In this document: positions 55,779 through 64,000 of the stretch, one piece after another
Position numbering within the stretch: position 1 is the first letter of the stretch
Layout of the letters: each line of letters begins with the position of its first letter
Assembly (NCBI RefSeq): GCF_012489685.1
Contig: NC_080043.1
Location: 622,501-686,500 of the forward strand
Direction of reading: 5' to 3'
Origin: Lotus japonicus
Lineage: Eukaryota; Streptophyta; Magnoliopsida; Fabales; Fabaceae
Length of the DNA stretch: 64,000 bases
Notes under the pieces: generated by a model
Seen by the model: the letters and a program-made list of their open reading frames with translations, nothing else
Database searches by the model: none
What the model was told of the DNA's origin: nothing
Made by a program: the position numbers and the translations under genes

Positions 55779-57703
55779 CTAGGAGGTGGGGGCATGGGTA
55801 GGCCCGCCTCCTCAGCCATAGTGGGGTTCTTCAGAACAGAGTTTTTGTTGTCGTGGGGTGCTGTCAACAGCCTTCTCTTGGGTCCTTCTTGGTCTTGGTT
55901 GAAGTCATCTTCCTCTTCTGAGTTGCTTCTGATCCTTTTTAGTGTGACATTTTCTTTGAACCTTGTGACTAGTTTAGACTCCCAGTAGTTGTCTAGGATG
56001 TTGAAATTTTGGAGCTTTCGAGTGCATATGTCCTCAGGCAGTTCCACATAATAGGTGTTATTGATTAATTCACCTATGTTCTGCTTTGGGTGCTCATTTG
56101 TATTTCTGTTTGTTCTAACCCTGGTTGTGGTATCCCTGTGCAGGTTGTCATGTTTTGGGTCAAAAGTGAAGCATTTGCCCTTTGCTTTGAGGATCTCCTC
56201 TGTTGTTAAGGTAGCTCCAAAGGAAGAGGTTCCACCCTTGGAGGGACTTGGGTAGTCCAAGATGATTGGATCTTCTCTCAAGCCTATGAACTCCTTTTCA
56301 ACTCTCAGAAGGTCTAAGGATTCTGGTCCCAAGCCAGGGCTAGGCCTCAAACTCCCCAACGACCTTCTAGTGACAGAGATTAGAGATTCTGGTATATGTG
56401 AAGTGTGTGAGCCTCTACCCTGCTCTTGTTCCTTCAGCATGGCTGGTGGATTTTGCCTTGTACTAACATTGCTGAAGGCCTCAGCTCTAACTTCAGGTTC
56501 AGTATTGTGGCTATCTAGAGGCTCAGGAGGGATTCTATTATGGCATAAGCAACTATCCTCTTCAGTGTTTTCTCCTTCAGAAGCCTCTTCCTCAAAGTGT
56601 TCTTGTATGGAGTTATGGCACTGGCAACATTCTTCCTCATTCTCCTCTGTGGCTAGAACATGGTTAGATGTAGGGTGGGCCTGACCCTTAGCTGCATCTC
56701 TGGGCTCATTTTGGGCTTTTTCCTGTGCTTTCCCTTTCTCTTGGGTTGCATTTCTCAGTTTTAGTTTCCATAGCCTTAATTCCACACTCTCCTGGTCTTT
56801 AGGTCTGTCCTCTGCTTGCCTTTTGTTGCCCTAGGACTCAACATCATACCAGTCGCTCTTCTCCCCTGCTATTGAAGTTAGAGATCTTGCAGACGAAACG
56901 CCCAAGCTTTGGTTGTATTTGGGGGTGTTTGGGTTCTGGATTGCCATAGATCTTGGGGCCTTGCACGATCTTTGTTCATGGCCCACTATACCGCAACTGT
57001 AACAAAAGCCTTGAAGTCTTTCATACTTCAAGTAGACCCAGATCTTTGGTAAGCTTTTGCGGGGAACCCAGAAACCCGTGGCCAAGGGCTTTGCTGTGTC
57101 AATGAAAACCTTAGCTCTCGTAAAAGTCCTTAGGAGCTTCCCACCCACCCTGGGATCTTCAATGGAGATAGGGTCACCTATCATTTGTGCTATCTTCCTC
57201 ATGTTTGGTAGGTTCATCAAGTCTAAGGGTAAGCCATGTATTTGTACCCAAAAAGCCATGTGGTTGAAACTCACCTCAAAAACTGAAAGTTCAGGTACCC
57301 ATTGTTGTAAACTGAGCATGTTGCCTAAGATGTTCCACGGGCCCTCCTCAAAAACCCGCTTGGCCATCCCTTCTTCCTTGAAAGTGAAGAGGATGCTATT
57401 GACTCCCATATCTGTCATTTGCACTCCAGATTGGTAGTTCCATGCCTTGAGGAGCATGGATTTCATGACACTCTTGTTCACAGTTTTATCCGTTAGCAGC
57501 TTACCTATAAGTGTTCGTTTTGCTAACTCCAAACTATTTCCTTCTTCAGGTAGTAGATCTAGAGTAGCTCCATCTATTGTTCCAGAGCTTGGTTCCCCAC
57601 CAGGGGGGAGCTCCTCCATTGGTGTATCAGAGGTGGATCGAGGACTGAAAATCTGGTCTTCTCTACCAGTAAAACATATTTCACTATCCCTACCTTCTTC
57701 CAT
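55775..57703 (-). pseudogene. LINE ORF1 (DUF4283 plus zinc knuckle) with an internal TAG
   Basis: From the ATG at 57703 the frame encodes MEEGRDSEICFTGRED, a DUF4283 RNA-binding-like domain (LIGKLLTDKTVNKSVMKSM to PWNILGNMLSLQQW) and a CCHC knuckle (CYSCGIVGHEQRSC). It then meets TAG at codon 291 (56833-56831). The same frame continues open for another 351 codons, low in complexity and rich in Glu and Gln, to the TGA that overlaps the ORF2 start. So ORF1 was probably 642 residues and lost its tail by one base change. The truncated form still contains both recognisable domains. Confidence 0.8.
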
Positions 57704-57916
57704 TACGGGAGCGGTAACGAACAGTGGAGAAAGGGAGTACCCGGGGTACACAGAAAACACCTCTTGTGCGAACAAGGTGAAGAAAACCAGCAGATCTGGT
57801 GAAGAAACTCTTCCTATCTTCAAGCTTGTAGAGAAACCCTAGCAGAGCTTAAAACAAAAGAGAACTACTGTTTCCAATTTCCAAGCGTTTTCTATTCTTT
57901 TCCTTTTTTGTCAATC

Positions 57917-58136
57917 AATGTGACAACGGTCCAATTTGTAATATCTACTTTTTTTTTCATTCCAAATACTGTACTGTTGTTCATAATTTTCGGCCATTTG
58001 GGTTATGTTTAAAAATAAAATTGGGCCTAAAATTTGTATTTTTTTGGGGGCCTTAGGCGGCCGCTTTTTTCGTATAAAGGGCTCCACGCCCCTGAGTTTT
58101 ACCATCATCTAAACATAATCAATTATCATAATATTG
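57917..58136. other. Spacer between the LINE and the hAT element
   Basis: Contains GGGGGCCTTAGGCGGCCGC near 58035, a GC-rich phrase that stands out from AT-rich surroundings. No gene. Confidence 0.35.
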
Positions 58137-58144
58137 ATCCAAGT

Positions 58145-58863
58145 TAGGGATGGCAATGGGTCTCGGACCCATAGGGCACCCGCAAAAAATACTCACGATG
58201 GGTAGGGTAAAAACCCGTTAGATGGGAATGAGGTTGGGTATGGGTAATTACCCGCAAAAGATAGTGGGTAGTACCCAACCCGCCTCATACGTACCCAACC
58301 CGCCCCATACCCGCACACACATATTATTATTATTATTTAGTAATATATGAACAAATTAACTTAAGCTATAACTTTCAAACTTATTTATTTTATAAAATTG
58401 GTGAGTATTTAAGGTATTCATAATCATTGCTAATTTACTCCCACTTATTTTTAAATTAATAAGTTAATAACCTACAACTTTAGGACTACATTATAATCCA
58501 AAATAAAAAATTAAAGCTATATCTTTCTTGCTTATTCGTTCTAAAAAGAAATATTCTTAGTTGAATGATTTTATTTGTTAAGTATTTACATAATCTTTTG
58601 TATTTATATTATGTTTTTTATTTAAAAAGTTAGTTGTATTTTTTGTTTTCTATTAAAAAAGATAGTAAAAAATATATTTTGGTTAGCTAAATTGCGGGTA
58701 ATGGGTACGGGTACGGGCATATAGGGACTCAGAGGGTACGGGGACATGCATTCAAGTTGCTACCCACGCGGGTATGGGGACGGGTACGAGTAGTTTTTTA
58801 AAACGCGGGTATGGGAATTGGTACTATAGTACTCTATCCATACCCTACCTATTGTCATCCCTA
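58145..58863. mobile_element. Non-autonomous hAT element
   Basis: A perfect 8-bp duplication ATCCAAGT flanks it (58137-58144, 58864-58871). The inverted ends are TAGGGATGGCAATGGG and TAGGGATGACAATAGG. Both sides carry GGGTACGGGTA-type subterminal repeats and the centre is AT-rich. 719 bp, no transposase. Confidence 0.75.
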
Positions 58864-58871
58864 ATCCAAGT

Positions 58872-59529
58872 AGAGTCAAACCACTCTAGGAAATCATTTG
58901 TTAAACTCATAGTCGGTGGATAATCTTCTTTAGGAAGATCCTCTTGCACATATAGATCTTCACAATATGTCACTGACACTTTGCTCGGTAATTTAAAAGT
59001 ATTTTATAATTGTTCAACCATATATTTATAAAAAACAAAAAGAAATCATTTATTAAACTCATAAAAGGACAATGATCATTTATAAATTTAAGAACGCTAA
59101 CAAAGGTTGGCATGTACTCCATCTAGGTGGCCGGACGCCATTTCTAACATTAGATTGTCGCAGTGTCACCTATAATTGTCGAAATAATCAACCTGATGAA
59201 GGAAAGAGGAAAACAACAAAGAAACAGTGGACACAAGGGAAATAAAATAAAGTTAGCCATAAATATAGTCATGTGATGTATAATTATTTTTTGTCTAGGA
59301 ACTTGATGTTTACAACAAATTTTGGTAAAACAAATAGAGAATCCAAGGATTAATCTGGAGACTGGATTTGAGTCCTTTTTTGTTCTTTGGTGAAAACGTT
59401 TGAGTGTCAATTCCAGATTTTTTCATGAAGAACAGGATAAAGTAGAGAAATTGAAACAAGTAAAAGAAAAATAAAAGAGAAAAAAGATGAAACAATATAA
59501 ATTGAAATGCAAAGTAAATGAGATTACAC
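58872..59529. other. Spacer between the hAT element and the copia element
   Basis: AT-rich, no supported gene. The far end may already belong to the copia 3' LTR. Confidence 0.35.
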
Positions 59530-60016
59530 CACAATCATGCTCAAGATCTCCTAATTGTCATTTGTCTGTGTGATTGACTTGTTGGCTTTCAGAGTTGAAG
59601 AGCCTAAATGGGTGAAATCTGATTATTCTTAGTTACAACCTACTATTTATAATGTTTGAAATAAAACTGTTAACATAATCCTACGGTTAAGATTCAAACA
59701 TAGAAAATAACTTCCTAATAAGAGCCTTTGATTCTGTAACTTCCAATAACTTTTGCTTCTTGTTGTATTTGGTCGAGGAACTCTTTCATGTGACTATATT
59801 TAACAAAACTGAAACTAATTTCCATTGAATCAAGAAAATGAAGAAGAAGATTACAAAAGGATAATGCTTCAGTAGTTTTCAGAATAAAAGATACTAGGTT
59901 ATATAACAAGATAACCTTCTAACAGAAAACACAACTGACTAACTTCTAATTAAAGACAAGGACTCTAACTAATACTAATTACAAACTAGTCCTTGATCTA
60001 TTACATATCTATTAGC
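59530..60016 (-). repeat. Presumed 3' LTR of the copia element (boundaries uncertain)
   Basis: On the minus strand the last copia codons run into TTTGAGGGGGG, a polypurine tract that overlaps the stop codon, so the 3' LTR should start just after it. The 5' LTR lies outside the window, so the ends cannot be fixed by comparison. Confidence 0.4.
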
Positions 60017-60021
60017 CCCCC

Positions 60022-63000
60022 TCAAACTGGGAGGTGAATGTCTTTCATGCCCAGTTTGGAAATACAAGTCTTGAAAGGTGCAGGAGTCAAAGGTTTTGTG
60101 AATACATCAGCAGTTTGTAGAGTAGTAGAAATAGGCAAGAGATGAACTAATCCTTGTTGAAGCTTTTCTCTGACTATATGACAGTCAAGTTCAATATGTT
60201 TGGTCCTCTCATGATAGCTGGGATTGTGTGCAATGTGCATAGCACTTTGATTATCACAGAACATGGAAGTAGGAGCTAGCTGTGGCTGATTCAGATCTTG
60301 AAGAAGGTAGTGTAGCCATTGAATTTCACACACTGTTGTTGCCATGGCCCTGTACTCAGATTCACAAGAAGATCTGGATGCAGTGCTTTGTTTCTTAGAC
60401 CTCCAAGAAATCAGAGAATCACCTAAGAATAAGCAATAGCCAGTAATAGATTTCCTAGTATCAATACAACCTGCCCAATCAGAATCACTGAAGGCAGTTA
60501 GAGTTGTAGAAGATGAAGCAGGATAGAACAAGCCTGATCCAGGAGATCCTTTGAGATACTTGAGAACCCTGTGAGCTGCTTGTTCATGAATGTCAGTAGG
60601 AGCAGAAAGAAACTGACTGAGCTGATTCACTGCAAACGTGATGTCAGGTCTTGTAGTATTAAGATATAAGAGTCTGCCCACTAGTCTTCTATAAGACCCT
60701 ATATCAGTAAGAGGAGTGCCAATGTTTGTTCCTAGTTTCTGTGAGTTGTCCATGGGAGTAGAAACAGGTTTGGAAGCCAAATGTCCTGAATCTGAAATCA
60801 GTTGAAGAGCATACTTTCTCTGATTGAGAACAATGCCTGATGTGGACCGTGCAATTTCAAGACCTAAAAAATACTTGGCCTCACCCAAGTCTTTGATCCT
60901 GAACTGATCATGAAGTGAAGATTTGACAAGTTGAATCTCATGCATATCATTTCCAGCCAGAAGAACATCATCAACATATAGAAGCAAAGCAGTAAAAGAA
61001 CCTGAGGATGCTTTAATATAGAGGGTGTGATCAGCATTACTTTGCTTGTACCCTAGTTTCTTGAGAGAAGCACTAAGTGTGTTGAACCATTGTCTGCTGG
61101 CCTGCTTTAAGCCATACAAGGATTTCTGAAGAAGACAGACTTGGTTAGCTTTGTTACAAACTAGTCCTTGAGGAATTGTCATATAGATCTGCTCATCAAG
61201 GGATGCATGTAGGAATGCATTGTCTACATCTAATTGGTGAAGATGTCATTGCTGAGAAGCACACAAAGCTAAAATCACCCTTAAAGTTGTCATTTTTGCA
61301 ACAGGGGAAAATGTGTCTTGGAAGTCCACTCCTTCAACTTGAGTGTAACCCTTTACCACCAAACGAGCCTTATACCTCTCAATGGACCCATCTTGCTTGT
61401 ATTTGACCTTATACACCCATTTGCAGCCAATAGGTTTAGAGTCAGGAGGTTTATCCACCAAAATCCAAGTTTGATTTCTCTCCAAGGCTTCAATCTCTTG
61501 ATCCATAGCCTTTCTCCAGCACTCATGTTTCACTGCCTCCGAAAATCTTGTTGGTTCCAAGCTTGAGCTAATGTTCATTACAAAAGATTGATACTTGGGA
61601 TTAAGATGATCATAAGACAATACTTTGGATAAAGGATAAGTGATACCTGTGCTTGAAGAAGTAATTGGCACACTATCAGAAGACAAGAGAGTACAATGGT
61701 AATCTTGAAGGTAAGATGGTGGTTTCCTTATTCTTTGTGATGTTCGTGGAGCAATAACCTGATTTTGGTTATTAACTGGTGGTTCCTGAGCTTGTACAGT
61801 AGCTGGAACAGGTATGTCATCATCAAAGATAGGAGGAAGGATAGTAGGTAAAGCTTGTGTTGGAGTTAAGTCACTATCAAGAGGTTTGAAGGGGTAAATG
61901 TGTTCATGGAAAGTCACATTTCTAGAAATGGAAATGACTCTACTTTTGAGGTCATAGGTAATAAAACCTTTAGTGCCAGGTTTAAAACCAAGGAAAATGC
62001 ACTTAGTAGCCCGAGGATCAAATTTCTTCCTGTGACTGGTAAGTGTTGAGACAAAACACAAAGTGCCAAAAATTTTGAGATTAGTGAGGTCAGGGACTGT
62101 ATTGTAAAGGATTTGAAATGGACATTTATTGTCTAGCACTGGTGTAGGTAGGCGATTTATGAGATAGACAGCATGTGCTACAGCATAGGACCAAAAAGTA
62201 ACTGGTAAATAAGCTTGGAAAAGCAAGGCTCTAGCTACACTAATGACATGTTGATGTTTCCTTTCAACTATGGCATTTTGCTATGGCATTTTGCTAGGGG
62301 GTTTCAACACAAGTGGTGTGATGAATGATACCCTCAGAAGAATAGAAAAGAGGCATGAGAAATTCCTGGCCATTATCACTCCTTAAGGTTTTTACTGAAG
62401 TGCCAAACTGATTTCTAACAAAAGCACAAAAAGTCTTAATGAGAGGTCTCACTTCAGCTTTGGATTTCATGAAATAAATCCATGTGTGTCTTGAAAAATC
62501 ATCAACCACAGTAAGAAAATAAGAAAAGCCAGACAAAGACACAGTTGCAACAGGGCCCCAAATATCAAAATGCACAAGCTGAAACAGAAAACTTGACTTG
62601 CTAGTGCTTAAAGGAAATTGAAGCTTCTTTTGCTTAGCAATTGGACAAATGTCACAAGAATGTGTTTTATTACAATGAACATATGGAAAAAGGTCCTTAA
62701 TGGACTGATCCTTTACACAAGAAGGATGTCCTAGTCTATAGTGCCATAGGTTTGAATTATTAGACACTGAACTATTTACAAGGCTATTCACAAAGCTATT
62801 TACATGAGATTTATGGATAGAGTTGGAAGACTTGACCGAAGCAAGGTGGGCATCAATGATGGGAGCACTGGCTTGATTTCTGAAGATGTACAACCCTCTA
62901 ATTGCCTTAGCTGTGCCAATCATCTTCCAAGCATTGGAATCCTGTATCAAACAATCATCATTTTCCAAAGTCAGCTTAAACTTCATGCATTTAACCAATG

Positions 63001-64000
63001 TGTAAACTGATATCAAATTATAGGTAAAATCTGGCAAATACAACACATTAGTGAGCACTAAAGTATCTGAGACTCTAATTGTGCCCTTGATTGTTGCAAT
63101 GCATATAGTGCCATTGGGAAGAGACACCCTGACAGGAGAAATCTTCTTGTAAGTGATGAAACAAGCAAGATTAGTGCAAATATGATCTGTGGCTCCAGTG
63201 TCCACAACCCAAATTAAAAATTTACCATTCTTGGTGGTGATGGCAATCTTGGAACAAGCATTCACACTGGCTGTTTGGGAATCCTGAGAAGGCAAGAGAG
63301 CTAGCAAAGTGTTGTACTGATCTTGTGTGAACCCAAATTTGCAAGGTTGATCTTGAGGATCTGCAGCTGGATCGTTCTCATTGACATGGACACAATTAGC
63401 AGATTTAGGAGGATACTTCCTGGACTTGTACCCTGGAGGAAACCCATGCTTTCTGTAGCATTCCTCAATGGTATGACCCATCTTCCCACAATGTGTACAC
63501 TTCTTAGAGTTGTACCTTCCAGAATTGCCAGCAGATCCAGAAGTACTAGAAGAATTAGGCTTGCTCATGGTAGTTTCCTTAGAAGCCATCATGGCATTAG
63601 CACCTGCAACATTCTCTGTAACAAATTGCCTTTCCTGCTGAGCTATCATGGCAAAAACGCGATTGACATTCGGAAGGGAATCAAGAAGCATCAACTGAGA
63701 ACGAACACCAGAATATTGATCATTTAGACCACGCAAGAATCGAACAACCTGATTTTTATTGCGCTCTTCACCAATCTTCCTAAGAGCTCCACAAGAACAT
63801 GATGGATTGCAAGTACATACCGGAAGAGGATTGAGGATGTCCAATTCATCCCAGAGTGTCTTCATCGAGGTGTAGAATTTTGAAATTGAGCTATCCCCTT
63901 GACGTAATCCAAATATTTCTTCTTGGATCTCAGAAATTCGAAACAAATCTGCTTGAGAAAACCTCTCGCGCAATTCATTCCATACATCGGTAGCTTTGTC
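60022..64000 (-). pseudogene. Ty1/copia gag-pol, broken, runs off the right edge
   Basis: Minus-strand order from the window edge: gag with a CCHC knuckle (CTHCGKMGHTIEEC), protease (VVDTGATDHIC), gag pre-integrase (WHYRLGHPS), integrase (FDIWGPV; LRSDNGQEF), reverse transcriptase (KWVYKVKYKQDG; LYVDDVLLAGND) and RNase H (SDSDWAGCIDTRKS). Three lesions separate the pieces. TAG replaces the Gln of TPQQNA at 62296-62294. A 13-bp tandem duplication (AGCAAAATGCCAT twice) follows at once and shifts the frame. TGA replaces Trp at 61248-61246. The rest is open. The gag start lies beyond 64000. The copy cannot make a full polyprotein. Confidence 0.88.

Larger units (their letters stand above)
51153..57916 (-). 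mobile_element. L1-type LINE, nearly full length
   Basis: Read on the minus strand the element has a leader, ORF1 (57703-55775), ORF2 (55778-51561), a roughly 400-base 3' UTR and a poly(A) tail seen as 14 T at 51153-51166. GATTGA follows the tail and also lies just before a possible 5' start near 57910, a short candidate duplication; the 5' end is therefore approximate. ORF2 is intact, while ORF1 has one TAG. Confidence 0.8.

Noticed and set aside
1..64000. CRISPR arrays, bacterial operons or viral genomes
   Set aside because: No spaced direct repeats of that type; genes have plant introns and plant families, and the only reverse-transcribing genes are plant retrotransposons.

Overview
This is nuclear plant DNA, most likely from a legume; that placement is an inference from gene and repeat style, not a proof. 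The single-copy parts are AT-rich, the genes are split by GT-AG introns, and all the families are plant ones. Five host genes look intact: a C2H2 zinc-finger repressor (2086-2808, +), an ERF003-type AP2/ERF factor (10095-11017, +, two exons), a plasma-membrane H+-ATPase (18125-23161, +, 15 exons, 949 residues), a DUF4228 protein (28089-28703, -) and a receptor-like kinase (35177-37969, -, 10 exons, 431 residues). A sixth locus (about 25601-27592, +) keeps only the last exons of a Dicer-like (DCL4-type) gene. One of its exons holds a 219-bp transposon that brings in a stop codon.

Transposons make up much of the rest. From left to right they are: a decayed hAT-like element (4388-4879); a non-autonomous Helitron (13796-15410, -); a 1-kb Tourist/Harbinger-type element (16218-17236); three short elements with 9-bp target duplications around the Dicer fragment (24856-25383, 25675-25893, 26475-26779); two nested LTR elements without complete genes (29599-34801, holding 30384-32686); a 10.4-kb Ty3/gypsy element of the Tat type (39026-49425); a Harbinger-like element (49929-50584); an L1-type LINE (about 51153-57916, -); a hAT-type element (58145-58863); and a broken Ty1/copia element that runs off the right edge (60022-64000, -). 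A scrambled patch of plastid ribosomal-operon DNA lies at 24033-24446.

The most striking object is the gypsy element. Its two 281-bp LTRs look identical and it is flanked by CATGC on both sides, so it inserted recently. Besides a 1,707-codon gag-pol frame on the + strand, it carries a second, spliced gene on the - strand (48256-45712) with its own TATA box. That gene resembles the 'putative gypsy-type transposon' domain family joined to a coiled-coil tail. Both coding units are interrupted by one stop codon each (TAG near the gag N-terminus, TGA replacing a Trp in the antisense gene).

The host genes do not form one pathway. The zinc-finger and ERF proteins are nuclear transcription factors, the H+-ATPase energises the plasma membrane, and the kinase is a membrane signalling protein. 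The repeats are mainly a record of successive insertions: an LTR element holding a piece of a 4-coumarate:CoA-ligase-like gene was hit by a second LTR element, and the gypsy element appears to sit inside an older hAT-like repeat.
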